From Arthrobacter sp. Soil764 (GTDB lineage: Bacteria; Actinomycetota; Actinomycetes; Actinomycetales; Micrococcaceae): a stretch of DNA of 64,000 nt. The stretch spans positions 306 to 64,305 of the forward strand of contig NZ_LMSI01000008.1 in assembly GCF_001428075.1 (NCBI RefSeq). Reading direction: 5' to 3'. A model generated the notes under the pieces. The model worked only from the letters and a program-made list of their open reading frames with translations. It did no database searches and was not told the origin of the DNA. Within the stretch, counting starts at the first letter, position 1; each line of letters opens with the position of its first letter. The position numbers and the translations under genes are program-made. This document shows, one piece after another, positions 1 to 7,779 of the stretch.

Positions 1-150
1 AAAATCGGTATCAACAAACTTGGCACACTATTGAGTTCTCAAACAACAGACACACCCGGCACCACCCAAACATTCCGTTCAGGATCGCTCCGGAGCAACT
101 TTTCAAACTTACCCGGTTTCAAGGAGCTTCGCAAATCAGCGTTTCCGCGA
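1..150 (-). promoter_or_regulatory. rRNA operon leader (16S side most likely)
   Basis: Read on the minus strand, positions 47 to 19 give TTTGAGAACTCAATAGTGTG followed by CCAAG and then TTTGTTGATACC. This is the conserved antitermination/processing block found in rRNA leaders and spacers of Arthrobacter-like actinobacteria (recalled, not searched). The rRNA genes would lie to the left of base 1 and be transcribed leftwards. The block also occurs in the 16S-23S spacer, so the 16S leader is preferred because a promoter and about 500 bp of gene-free DNA lie upstream. Confidence 0.7.
106..134 (-). promoter_or_regulatory. Candidate rRNA promoter
   Basis: On the minus strand TTGCGA (134-129) and TAAGTT (111-106) are separated by exactly 17 bp, a good match to a housekeeping sigma promoter. 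It points leftwards into the rRNA leader block, with a predicted start near position 99. No other promoter in the leader was as clear. Confidence 0.55.
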
Positions 151-176
151 TCATCTCTGCTCTGGAACCGGCCCCA

Positions 177-389
177 CCCACGTCCGGCACGCCAAGAGGC
201 GAACCATTTTCAGGCTGTTCGGTAAGGGGTTTGGCCGCTATCTTTCCGCTTCAGCGGCGGCGACTCAGAAAACAATACCCGCCCCCACGTCCGGCACGCC
301 AAGAGGCGAACCATTTTCAGGCTGTTCGGTAAGGGGTTTGGCCGCTATCTTTCCGCTTCAGCGGCGGCGACTCAGAAAACAATACCCGC
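177..389. repeat. Tandem duplication of a 106-bp leader segment
   Basis: Positions 177-282 and 284-389 are essentially identical copies, offset by 107 bp, running from CCCACGTCCGGCACG to AATACCCGC. Each copy carries a small hairpin, CCGC-TTCA-GCGG. The duplication lies upstream of the rRNA promoter candidate. It may duplicate an upstream promoter or activator element, but no convincing -35/-10 pair could be placed inside the unit. Bases 390-571 hold no gene or motif that could be recognised. Confidence 0.85.
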
Positions 390-571
390 ACACAACCCCC
401 ACCGCAAATCGACCTTTGGGGACAAAAAATCCGCGGAATTCCGGGCAGGAACGGCCACTACGGCACTCATGCCGCCTCCCGCCGTCGTAATTCCGTTCTG
501 TGTGCTGCAACACAGAACGCCTGGCCCACGTTTCCCTCTCCAAATGCTGTCCCGCAGCAGCTTTTAAACCA

Positions 572-615
572 GACGAGCCGCGGACACCTCACAGAAGGAG
601 GCACCGCGGCTCGTC
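572..615 (-). terminator. Hairpin terminator after the PASTA lipoprotein gene
   Basis: Perfect 12-bp arms, GACGAGCCGCGG (572-583) and CCGCGGCTCGTC (604-615), enclose a 20-nt loop. On the minus strand the hairpin is followed by a weak T-containing run (CTGGTTTAAAAG). It lies about 70 bp past the stop of the leftward lipoprotein gene and insulates it from the rRNA leader. Confidence 0.55.
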
Positions 616-682
616 CTATTGCCCGTGCCTGTGACGCAGCGTTCAGACTCAACGGACTACTGCAGCCAGCAGGGCGTTTCGG

Positions 683-1402
683 CTATTTGGCAATGCCGCC
701 GTGCCTGCTGCAAGCGCCCTGACGTGTAGTCCCAGGCCAAACATAGCCGTCGTTGCAGATGATGGCGCCACCGCTGTTGGGCACGGCAGGCGCGGGCGCT
801 GGTGCCGGCGCTGCCTGCTGGGCAGCCGCTTGATCAGCAGCAAGTTTCGCAGCAGCGTCCCGCGCAGCCTGGTCAGCTGCAGCCTTCGCGGCGGCGGCCT
901 GATCCGCAGCGGCTTTATCCGCTGCGGCCTTCTCAGCGGCAGCCTTCGCCGCGCCCGCCTGATCGGCTGCAGCCTTCTCAGCCGCAATCTTGGCAGCTGC
1001 CGCCTTTTCGGCAGCTGCCTTCTCGGCGGCCACGTCGTCCAGGTTCTTGACGTCCAGATGCACGGTAGTGCCCTTCGCTGCCCGTGCACCGTTGGCAGGA
1101 TCTTGGGAGATCACCTGCCAGTTCTTCTTGACCATGATCGACTTGCCGTGGGCGGAGTCCACAGCATCAACCTTGAACCCGAGCTTTTCCAGCTGCTCCG
1201 TCGCCTTGTCCAGGGTCAGGCCGGTTACGCCGGGAACGGCAACATTCTCGGCAACCGCAGCCACAGGGGTTGCGGCTGCGGTCGCTGTGGTCTGGGTTGC
1301 CGCCTGCTGGCCCCCGCAGCCTGTCAGCAGGACGCCGGCCAGCACAGCCAGAGCCAGCGTCTTGTTCATCCTGGTACGTGCAGGACTGGAATTTACTTTC
1401 AT
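683..1402 (-). CDS. PASTA-domain lipoprotein with C-terminal DUF3761-like domain
   Basis: 239 residues. The signal peptide ends in a lipobox (LLTGC, Cys about residue 29), so the protein should be anchored to the outer face of the membrane. Residues about 53-117 look like a PASTA domain (VPGVTGLTLDKATEQLEKLG ... SQDPANGARAAKGT). A long Ala/Lys/Glu/Asp-rich helical stretch with AAAEKAAA-type repeats (about 122-205) follows, then a short Ala-Pro run. The tail (CNDGYVWPG ... ACSRHGG) resembles DUF3761. The ATG at 1402 is preceded by AGGGGGAATC. PASTA domains bind muropeptides or beta-lactams in kinases and PBPs, so a cell-wall-facing sensor or structural role is inferred. The role is unknown. 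Confidence 0.8.
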   Translation of the reverse strand: MKVNSSPARTRMNKTLALAVLAGVLLTGCGGQQAATQTTATAAATPVAAVAENVAVPGVTGLTLDKATEQLEKLGFKVDAVDSAHGKSIMVKKNWQVISQDPANGARAAKGTTVHLDVKNLDDVAAEKAAAEKAAAAKIAAEKAAADQAGAAKAAAEKAAADKAAADQAAAAKAAADQAARDAAAKLAADQAAAQQAAPAPAPAPAVPNSGGAIICNDGYVWPGTTRQGACSRHGGIAK

Positions 1403-1466
1403 GATTCCCCCTAGGAATGCGTGATGGTGTTAAAAGTGCGTCCGGAGAATCCGGGCAAGGGTGGGC

Positions 1467-2822
1467 TTATTCGCAGGCGATGCCGTCGGAGTCCCGGTCC
1501 AGGGCGGGCCGGTAGCCGGGCTGGCCGGCGAAAAGGGGTGCCGCTCCAGCAGCTCTCGCCGCGGTGCAGTTGGCGTAGTAAGCGGCGGCAGGTGCGGGTG
1601 CAATGGGAGCAGGTGCCACTGGAGCCGGCGCGACGGGCGCAGGTGCAACGGGTGCAGCTGGAGCAGGAGCGAACGGTGCGGGAGCAGGAGCGACCGGTGC
1701 GGGAGCAGGTGCCGGTTCAGCCACGGCCGGTGCTGGAGCCGGAGCCTGCTGGTTTGTCGGGGCCAACTGCCCGGAGCAATCGCCGAGGATGCGCGCCATC
1801 GCGTCGTGCTCCGCCTGCGTGACCCACAGCCCGTATGTTGCTTTCACCGAGATTTGCCGGGCCACGTACTCGCACCGGAAGGCCTTGTTCGGTGGCAGCC
1901 AGGTGGCTGCGTCGCCGTCGCCCTTTTGCTGGTTGGTGGGCCCGTCCGTGGCCTGCAGGTTCAGCGGATCGTTCGCAAACGCCGTCCGCTGCTCCGTGCT
2001 CAACTGCTGGGCGCCCTTTTGCCAGGCATCGCTCAGCGCCACCACATGGTCAATCTGGACAGCAGTGCTGGTACCCGAGCCCCGGACGAAACTGATGGTC
2101 TTGCCCGTGTAGGGATCGGTCAGGGTCCCCGTCTGAACCTTGCAGGGAACACTGTTCGTGTAGGTGATACCGGTGAGGTCGCGCTTGAGGATGTCGTTGC
2201 GGGTATCGCAGCCGTTCCGGTCCACGTCCGCCCACGCCTGGCCGAACTGCGCCCGGTCATAGCCGGTCTTCGGCGCCCGGCCCTTGATGGGAAGGGTGGC
2301 CAGCAGATCGATCGCTTTTGTCGCGTAAGCGGGCTGGGCGTTGGGCGCGGTGGCGGTGACGCCGGCCGCAAGAACGTAGGGGTTCTCCGGGTCGAGGGGC
2401 TCCGCCGTGCTGTCAGCGGTGGGAGTTGGCGTGGACGACGGCGATGCCTTCACTGTTGCGGTTGGGCTGGCTTTGGCGGGCGCTGCCTTGGCAGTGCTCT
2501 CCGCGGAGGCTGTCTCCAGGTCCGCACTCGCAACGTGCGGCAATGCGACAGCACCGGCAACGAAGAGGGCGAAGGAGGCGGCGATCGCGACGGCACCGGC
2601 CCTGCGTTTTGCCGGGAGCCAAGCCCAGGAACGCCGCCCTGTAAGCAGGACGTACAGGCCGGTGAGTGCACTCGAAATACCCAGGAACATCAGGGCTCCG
2701 CCGATTCCGCCGCTCAGAGATCCCAAGAGCATGAAGAGTGCGGTGAGGCCAGCAACGATAAACGTTGAAATGCGTGGTTTCCGCGGCGGCTTCGGTGCCG
2801 GCGCAGGCGGAACAAACCCCAA
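1467..2822 (-). CDS. Membrane-anchored HNH nuclease with excalibur domain
   Basis: 451 residues. Two or three hydrophobic segments (about residues 20-62 and 76-97) anchor the N-terminus. A Ser/Thr/Pro/Ala linker leads to an HNH-type domain of the GmrSD C-terminal/DUF1524 kind (IDHVVALSDAWQKGA, NDPLNLQATDG, NQQKGDGDAATWLPP). After a long Ala-Pro repeat comes a C-terminal excalibur motif (NCTAARAAG ... DRDSDGIACE), a calcium-binding fold common on extracellular actinobacterial nucleases. A wall- or surface-located DNase is the likely role. The start is uncertain: the TTG at 2822 has no clear ribosome site, but no better start is seen. It lies 64 bp upstream of the PASTA lipoprotein gene, so the two may be co-transcribed. 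Confidence 0.75.
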   Translation of the reverse strand: MGFVPPAPAPKPPRKPRISTFIVAGLTALFMLLGSLSGGIGGALMFLGISSALTGLYVLLTGRRSWAWLPAKRRAGAVAIAASFALFVAGAVALPHVASADLETASAESTAKAAPAKASPTATVKASPSSTPTPTADSTAEPLDPENPYVLAAGVTATAPNAQPAYATKAIDLLATLPIKGRAPKTGYDRAQFGQAWADVDRNGCDTRNDILKRDLTGITYTNSVPCKVQTGTLTDPYTGKTISFVRGSGTSTAVQIDHVVALSDAWQKGAQQLSTEQRTAFANDPLNLQATDGPTNQQKGDGDAATWLPPNKAFRCEYVARQISVKATYGLWVTQAEHDAMARILGDCSGQLAPTNQQAPAPAPAVAEPAPAPAPVAPAPAPFAPAPAAPVAPAPVAPAPVAPAPIAPAPAAAYYANCTAARAAGAAPLFAGQPGYRPALDRDSDGIACE

Positions 2823-3121
2823 AAGGGTTTCGTAGTCGGACGTTCTTTCCCCATTTTCGAGGGGTCCCGATAACGGTCCCCCACATTTGCCGGGCCTGCT
2901 GCTTAGCCCGGCAAACTCATCGCCACGAGCCTATGGGCCAATGCAGGCTGAAAACGGGTATCCAATGCGTCCTCGGCCAACATTCAGCCAGTCTTGATGG
3001 GACCTTGAGGAAAGGGACGCAATAGGAGTTCTGTGCTTAACAATTTGCGGCATTTACAGCCCAAGACAGGTTTATCCGGCGGCCGTTCCCTTGGAGCAGG
3101 ACGCAAAGATAAAGTGGCCGG
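2823..3121. other. Intergenic gap with a 10-bp inverted repeat
   Basis: No gene is seen in these 299 bases. TTTGCCGGGC (2886-2895) and GCCCGGCAAA (2906-2915) form a perfect 10-bp stem with a 10-nt loop and no T-tract, about 65 bp upstream of the HNH gene start. It could be an operator or a weak terminator. Confidence 0.5.
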
Positions 3122-3514
3122 ATGCAGATGCGGCTCGAGGTTGTCCAGGTCCCGGTTTCCGACGTCGACAGGTCGAAAGCGTTCTATATAGAAAAACTCG
3201 GCTTCGTGCTGGACCACGACGTGGAGCACATTCCGGGCATGAGGGTGGTCCAGTTGACTCCTCCGGGTTCGGCCACGTCGGTGGTGATCGGCACCGGGAT
3301 GACCACCATGGCACCGGGCAGCCTGGAGGGGCTGCAGCTGGTGGTCCCGGACATCACCGATGTCCGAACCGAACTGGTCCGGCGGGGCGCGGACATCAGC
3401 GAGATCCAGGACCTTGGCGGGGTCCTCTTCGCCTACTTCAGCGATCCGGACGGCAACCGCTGGGTCATGCAGGGCGCGACGCCGCCGGGTATCCGGGACG
3501 CGCACAAACCATAG
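3122..3514 (+). CDS. VOC (glyoxalase/bleomycin-resistance fold) family protein
   Basis: 130 residues with one betaalphabetabetabeta-type VOC module: VVQVPVSDVDRSKAFYIEKL near the N-terminus, then a second half ending YFSDPDGNRWVMQ, the usual C-terminal signature of the family. Members bind a metal and act as glyoxalases, dioxygenases or drug-binding proteins; this one gives no hint of substrate. A second in-frame ATG lies 6 bp downstream and either could be the start, since no strong ribosome site is seen. It stands alone between a divergent nuclease gene and a convergent LacI gene. Confidence 0.8.
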   Translation: MQMRLEVVQVPVSDVDRSKAFYIEKLGFVLDHDVEHIPGMRVVQLTPPGSATSVVIGTGMTTMAPGSLEGLQLVVPDITDVRTELVRRGADISEIQDLGGVLFAYFSDPDGNRWVMQGATPPGIRDAHKP

Positions 3515-3523
3515 AAGCTAATG

Positions 3524-3572
3524 GCAAAAGTGAGCGGGCGTCGTCGCAAACTCTGCCAAAAGTGAGCGGGCG
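3524..3572 (+). repeat. Short direct repeat between convergent genes
   Basis: GCAAAAGTGAGCGGGCG (3524-3540) recurs as GCCAAAAGTGAGCGGGCG (3555-3572), 31 bp apart, in the gap between the VOC gene and the LacI gene. Function unknown. Confidence 0.6.
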
Positions 3573-3593
3573 CCGGAAACTGCGGGACTACTT

Positions 3594-4613
3594 TTAGGCC
3601 GGCGGCGCTGTGGAGCCCCGGACCACCAGCTCGGTGCCAAGTTCGATCCGCTGCGGCAGCTCCTCGTCCCCGTCCAGGTGCCGGAGCAGTGCCCGCATGG
3701 CGGTTTCGGCCATCTGCACTACCGGCTGCCTGATGGTGGTCAGCCCGGGCTCAATCCACTCGGCCGCGGGAATGTCGTCAAACCCAATGACGGACAGGTC
3801 CTCCGGAATGCGCAGACCGGCAGAGCGCGCAGCCCGGTAGGCACCGAGGGCCTGGTCGTCGTTGCCGGTGAAGATCGCCGTCGGACGGTCCGGCAGCTCC
3901 AGGAGCTTCCGCGTTGCCGCCTCACCCGCTTCAATGGAAAAGTCGCCGGGAACCATCAACGCCGGGTCCAGGGCAATGCCCGCGCGCCGCAGCGCCGAGA
4001 TGTAGCCGTCCTCGCGTGCGCTGCTGCACTGCAGGTCCTCGCGGCCACCAATCATGGCGATCCGTTTGTGCCCCAGTTGCAGCAGGTGGTCCGTGGCCGA
4101 GTAGCCGCCCTCCCAGTTCGCCGCACCCACAGTCATCAGGTCCGGTCCGGGCTGGCCGACGGGATCGATCAGCACCACGGGGATTCCCAGCGATTTGACG
4201 CGCTGGATCTGCTTGGCATCCAGCTGGTAGACGGCCATGAGCAGTCCATCCGATTTCCGCTCCGCGAGGTTGGCCAGCCAGGGCCGAATGCGCGACCCAT
4301 CCAGGTTCAGGCTGCTCACCACGGTTCCGTAGCCCGCGTCCTGTGCCACGCGTTCCACGCCCTCGATGATCTCCAGCGCCCACTCCGAGCCCAGTCCCGG
4401 AAACACCAGATCCACCAGGCCGGCTTTCTGCCTGCGCTTGGCGGGGCGGCGGGCATAATCGCGCCGTGCAATGATCTCCTCCACCCGGGCGCGGGTCTCG
4501 GCCGCCACATGCGCGTGCCCGTTCAGCACCTTGGACACAGTGGGAACCGAAACCCCGGCCTCACGGGCAATCTCACTGATCGTCGCGCGCCTGGTGTCCT
4601 GCTTGCTCACCAC
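3594..4613 (-). CDS. LacI-family transcriptional regulator
   Basis: 339 residues with an N-terminal LacI helix-turn-helix (TISEIAREAGVSVPTVSKVL, about residues 11-30) and hinge, then a periplasmic-binding-protein-like sugar domain. The GTG at 4613 is followed by a second GTG, and GAAAGGG lies upstream. It sits at the end of the cupin - DUF6807 - oxidoreductase gene row and is the only regulator of the glycan locus to its right, so it is the best candidate for binding the GAAACT-N7-AGTTTC palindromes near 7.7 and 16.6 kb. The effector sugar is not known. Confidence 0.9.
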   Translation of the reverse strand: MVSKQDTRRATISEIAREAGVSVPTVSKVLNGHAHVAAETRARVEEIIARRDYARRPAKRRQKAGLVDLVFPGLGSEWALEIIEGVERVAQDAGYGTVVSSLNLDGSRIRPWLANLAERKSDGLLMAVYQLDAKQIQRVKSLGIPVVLIDPVGQPGPDLMTVGAANWEGGYSATDHLLQLGHKRIAMIGGREDLQCSSAREDGYISALRRAGIALDPALMVPGDFSIEAGEAATRKLLELPDRPTAIFTGNDDQALGAYRAARSAGLRIPEDLSVIGFDDIPAAEWIEPGLTTIRQPVVQMAETAMRALLRHLDGDEELPQRIELGTELVVRGSTAPPA

Positions 4614-4649
4614 GGAAACCGCCCTTTCACCCGGGTCATGCGCCCGGTG

Positions 4650-5381
4650 CTAGTTATCGGAAAGTTCCCACGTCTGGATTCGGCCACACATGCCGTAGAT
4701 TCTGCGGTTTTCCCGTTTTCCCATCGTAGTTCGCGCCTCCCCGAGATAGATACTTTCCGCTCTATCCAGGGAAGCCAGTTGCTGCCGGGTGGCCTCTGCC
4801 TGGCGTGCGGCTCCCGCTGCCAGCACGTCTGCCCAGGTCCCGGTCCTGTCCGAGACCAGACGGGCAGCCGCGATGTGGAAGTCCGCCAAGCCGGCCGGGC
4901 CGGAGGCCAGCACGGCTTGCTTCAGCGACCAGTAGCCTTCCAGGGCCAAATCACGACGGCGGCGTGCGGCTTCCTCCGCCGCGGCCAGTCCGGCGTCGGC
5001 GTCCTTGTGTTCCAACGCTGCTGCGCTCCGGTACGTTTCCGCGTCACGAAGGTATCCAGGCGGAAACGTCATCACGGCATCGCCGTGTTCGGGCAGCCCG
5101 GCATTCTGCATCACCACCAGGACTCGGAGATCGCCTGAATCGTTAATGGCGCGATGCACGGTTCCGGGGGTGAACCACAGCACCACCCCCGGTACCAGCG
5201 GCGTGGAGGTGAAGCCGCGCGAGTCCAGCGTCTCCAGCCGGCCGGCTCCTTGCAGCACCACGTACGCCTCGGTGGACGCAGTGTGCAGGTGCGGCGATCC
5301 GCCGGCGGCCCCGTCAGCGCCCGGCCAGTCATAGATGCTGATTTCGGAGAGCCCGGTGGCACCCGGAAAGGTGGAGCCCAT
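4650..5381 (-). CDS. Cupin-domain protein of the glycan locus
   Basis: 243 residues. The N-terminal half is a cupin with the metal-ligand-like motif PHLHTASTEAYVVLQG and a second part, WFTPGTVHRAIND. The C-terminal half is helical with Ala/Arg-rich stretches and matches nothing recognised. The stop of the upstream DUF6807 gene lies 3 bp before its ATG, so the two are probably translated together. The family (sugar binding, isomerisation or regulation) does not tell the reaction. A degenerate copy of the LacI-type palindrome overlaps its 3' end (4650-4668). Confidence 0.75.
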   Translation of the reverse strand: MGSTFPGATGLSEISIYDWPGADGAAGGSPHLHTASTEAYVVLQGAGRLETLDSRGFTSTPLVPGVVLWFTPGTVHRAINDSGDLRVLVVMQNAGLPEHGDAVMTFPPGYLRDAETYRSAAALEHKDADAGLAAAEEAARRRRDLALEGYWSLKQAVLASGPAGLADFHIAAARLVSDRTGTWADVLAAGAARQAEATRQQLASLDRAESIYLGEARTTMGKRENRRIYGMCGRIQTWELSDN

Positions 5382-5384
5382 GCC

Positions 5385-6365
5385 CTACGCCCAGCTGCGA
5401 AGTGCTGCCTGCGCAGCATCCGCAAGGGCCTGTGCGCGTTCTGCGTCCACGCCGCCGTCGGCAATCACCACGGCGTAGCGGTACGTCAACGGCGCCCCCT
5501 CGCGGAGGGACACCTCCTCACTGAAGAAAGGGGCCGAGCCCAGGCAGGCAAAGATGGACGACCTGGCAAACCACTGGTTGGGCGCGCCGGGGTTGGTACT
5601 GTCCTCTACGAACGCGATGGTGGAGGACCGGCAGGTGACGTCATGCTTGCCGGTGAAGGCGACCCACGGTGAGCGGGTGCCCATGAATTCGTCCGTACCG
5701 GCACCGTCCTGGTTGCGGAACCCGCCACCGGTGAAGGACCGGGGGCCGCGCCAGAAGAGGCCGCCATATCCGGCGTTGTGCCGGCCTTCCGTCGTGGGGC
5801 TGCCGATGCGGATCTCCTCGCCGGAGATGTTGCTCATCCTGGTTTCAAAGAGGATGGCGTAGGCCCCTTCGGTTTCGCTGCCGTCCGTCACAGGGTCTTC
5901 AAGCAGTTGGAGGCTGAACCGGCGGCTCTCGGCGATGACCGGATCCCCGTCCTGTGAGGTCCAGGTCAGGGATTCCGACGCCGTGATGCCGGCGCCGGAC
6001 TGGTCGATGCCCGTAAAGGACCCGTGGGTCATGGCGCCGTTGTTGTCCAGGTTGGCGTACTCGGTGGCGCGTGTGTAGGTGGCACCGCCCCAGAAGTTGT
6101 GCGGGCCGACGTTGGGCAGCGCCCAGGAGAGTCCCTTATGCCAGACGTGGTCCCAGGGGCGTGAAATGGTCACCACATCCCCGCCCAGGGTAGTGAGCGG
6201 GTGGAAGAACGGGCGGGGGCTCTCGTACTGGTCATCAGTGGGCTTGTAGGTATAGGTGGCGACGGGCCGGCCGTTGGCACTGAAGGTGAGGGCCGTTCCG
6301 TCGTCGTCAAAGCTCAATTTGGCGGGGGACACGGAAGATCTGGCGGTCGACAGGGGGGTGCTCAT
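5385..6365 (-). CDS. DUF6807 (PmoA-like) family protein
   Basis: 326 residues. Motifs such as RPFFHPLTTLGGDVVT, DHVWHKGLSWALPNVGPHNF and GLFWRGPRSF mark the PmoA/DUF6807 group, cytosolic beta-rich proteins found in carbohydrate loci and not the membrane methane monooxygenase subunit. The start is set at ATG 6365 because AAAGGAG lies 8 bp upstream; the longer reading frame to 6680 only overlaps the neighbouring oxidoreductase gene. It is followed after 3 bp by the cupin gene and preceded after 26 bp by the Gfo/Idh/MocA gene. No enzyme activity can be assigned. Confidence 0.8.
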   Translation of the reverse strand: MSTPLSTARSSVSPAKLSFDDDGTALTFSANGRPVATYTYKPTDDQYESPRPFFHPLTTLGGDVVTISRPWDHVWHKGLSWALPNVGPHNFWGGATYTRATEYANLDNNGAMTHGSFTGIDQSGAGITASESLTWTSQDGDPVIAESRRFSLQLLEDPVTDGSETEGAYAILFETRMSNISGEEIRIGSPTTEGRHNAGYGGLFWRGPRSFTGGGFRNQDGAGTDEFMGTRSPWVAFTGKHDVTCRSSTIAFVEDSTNPGAPNQWFARSSIFACLGSAPFFSEEVSLREGAPLTYRYAVVIADGGVDAERAQALADAAQAALRSWA

Positions 6366-6391
6366 GCTGATGGCTCCTTTGGGTGTGGTGT

Positions 6392-7522
6392 TCAGACAGC
6401 GGCGTCGACGGCGGGCCGGTTGAGGGCCGTGGAATCCAGGACCTTCGCGCCCAGCCCGTCCCCGTCCATTCCGCCGTAGAACGGGTGGCCGGAAACAATT
6501 TCGCCGCGGCGCACTGCCCGCCCTGTGAAGGCGGAAGCGTAAATGGCGGCTGCGAGCTCCAGGGTTTGCCGTGCCGACGCCGCGTCGCCCGGGAGTGGGC
6601 GGCCGGCGTCGAGCGCATCGTACATAGCCAGGAACTGGGCCGCGTGTCCGCTTCCGCGCTCCAAGGGCTTGCTGTTCCACGCCCGCGTGACCTGGTCCTC
6701 ATGGCCGGGTGCCGCGGTGATGGTCCAATTGTCTGTGCTGTAGCCGTAGAGGTGGCTCAGTTCCACGGTGGCGAACTCGCAGTCGATCCGGATATCGGAG
6801 GTTTCCCGGGGTGAGAGCAGCGAGTTGATCATTGTGGCCACCGCGCCGTTGCCGAACCGGACAAGGGCGGCCGACAGATCCTCGGTGGAGGTGGCACGTG
6901 CCTGCCTGGCGGCGACGGCGGTCACTTCCTCCCAGGGCCCCAGCAGGTGCAGGAGCAGATCGAACTGGTGGATGCCGTGGCCCATGGTGGGTCCACCGCC
7001 CTCGGCGTTCCAGGTACCCCGCCAGGGCAGGTCCCAGTAGCTGTCCGGACGGTACCAAAGGGTATCGCATCGTGCCACCAGCGGTCGGCCGAAGTCAGTG
7101 CCGCCGATCAGCTGTTGGGCGGCGGTGGATGCGTCACCAAAGCGGTGTTGGAACACGCAGGAGAACTGCGCGCCGCCCTGAGTCTGGGCACTTTCCAGGC
7201 GGTCGAAATCCGCAAGGCTCAGTGCCGGGGGCTTCTCGGAGAGCACGTTGACGCCAGCTGCCAGGCACTGAAGGGCCTGGTCAATGTGGAGCATGGGCGG
7301 CGTGCAGAGGTGCACGATGTCCGGCTTGGCCTCGGTGAGCAGATCGGCCAGGGTGAGGTAGGTGGCGGGAATGCCGTGCTTCCCGGCGAAGGCGTCCAGC
7401 CGGCCCTGGTCCACGTCGCAGGCCGCCACGAGTTGTGCCCGGCCGTCCGTTCGGGCCAGGTTGTCCGCATGGACCGCCGCGATCCCGCCGGTTCCGACAA
7501 TCGCCACTCTGTACGTCCGCAT
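6392..7522 (-). CDS. Gfo/Idh/MocA family oxidoreductase
   Basis: 376 residues. An N-terminal Rossmann fold (VAIVGTGGIAAVHADNL) is followed by the family motif EKPPALSLADF, here EKPP instead of the usual EKP(L/I), and a C-terminal alpha/beta domain. These proteins use NAD(P) to oxidise sugars or their derivatives, and a few act as NAD-dependent glycosidases. It is the first gene of a leftward row (oxidoreductase - DUF6807 - cupin - LacI) and diverges from the GH3 gene across a 257-bp regulatory gap. The substrate is unknown. Confidence 0.85.
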   Translation of the reverse strand: MRTYRVAIVGTGGIAAVHADNLARTDGRAQLVAACDVDQGRLDAFAGKHGIPATYLTLADLLTEAKPDIVHLCTPPMLHIDQALQCLAAGVNVLSEKPPALSLADFDRLESAQTQGGAQFSCVFQHRFGDASTAAQQLIGGTDFGRPLVARCDTLWYRPDSYWDLPWRGTWNAEGGGPTMGHGIHQFDLLLHLLGPWEEVTAVAARQARATSTEDLSAALVRFGNGAVATMINSLLSPRETSDIRIDCEFATVELSHLYGYSTDNWTITAAPGHEDQVTRAWNSKPLERGSGHAAQFLAMYDALDAGRPLPGDAASARQTLELAAAIYASAFTGRAVRRGEIVSGHPFYGGMDGDGLGAKVLDSTALNRPAVDAAV

Positions 7523-7614
7523 GTTCTCTCCGTCGTTGCAGTGAATGATGGTGGGCGGAAGGTGCCCGGCCCGTCCAGTGGCCTTGGCACTGGCTGACTT
7601 ATTCGTTCAGGGTA

Positions 7615-7764
7615 GAAACTTTCCATGATGCTCTTGAAGTTTCCAAGGAACGTACAGGGCGCAATTGCCCGCCGTTGCTTCAACCGTAGGAGGCTCTTGA
7701 CGAGCTAGTCAATGCTTTCAGGCCTAGAAACTAACAATTAGTTTCTGATACTTTCTTAGAAAGT
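7615..7764. promoter_or_regulatory. Divergent regulatory region with three palindromic sites
   Basis: Between the oxidoreductase and GH3 genes: (a) GAAACT (7615-7620) and AGTTTC (7638-7643), half-sites 17 bp apart; (b) GAAACTAACAATTAGTTTC (7727-7745), a perfect palindrome inside 9-bp arms at 7726-7734 and 7738-7746; (c) ACTTTCT-T-AGAAAGT (7750-7764). Site b has the same GAAACT-N7-AGTTTC layout as the site before the GH42 gene. A LacI-type operator is inferred. Confidence 0.65.
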
Positions 7765-7779
7765 CCTACGATCAGGAGA

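Noticed and set aside
1600..1740. Minisatellite-like GC repeats
   Set aside because: They code for the Ala-Pro linker of the HNH-excalibur protein, in frame.
5385..6680. Longer reading of the DUF6807 gene (431 residues)
   Set aside because: The extra 105 residues are Arg/Pro-rich and antisense-like, overlap the oxidoreductase gene, and ATG 6365 has a good ribosome site.
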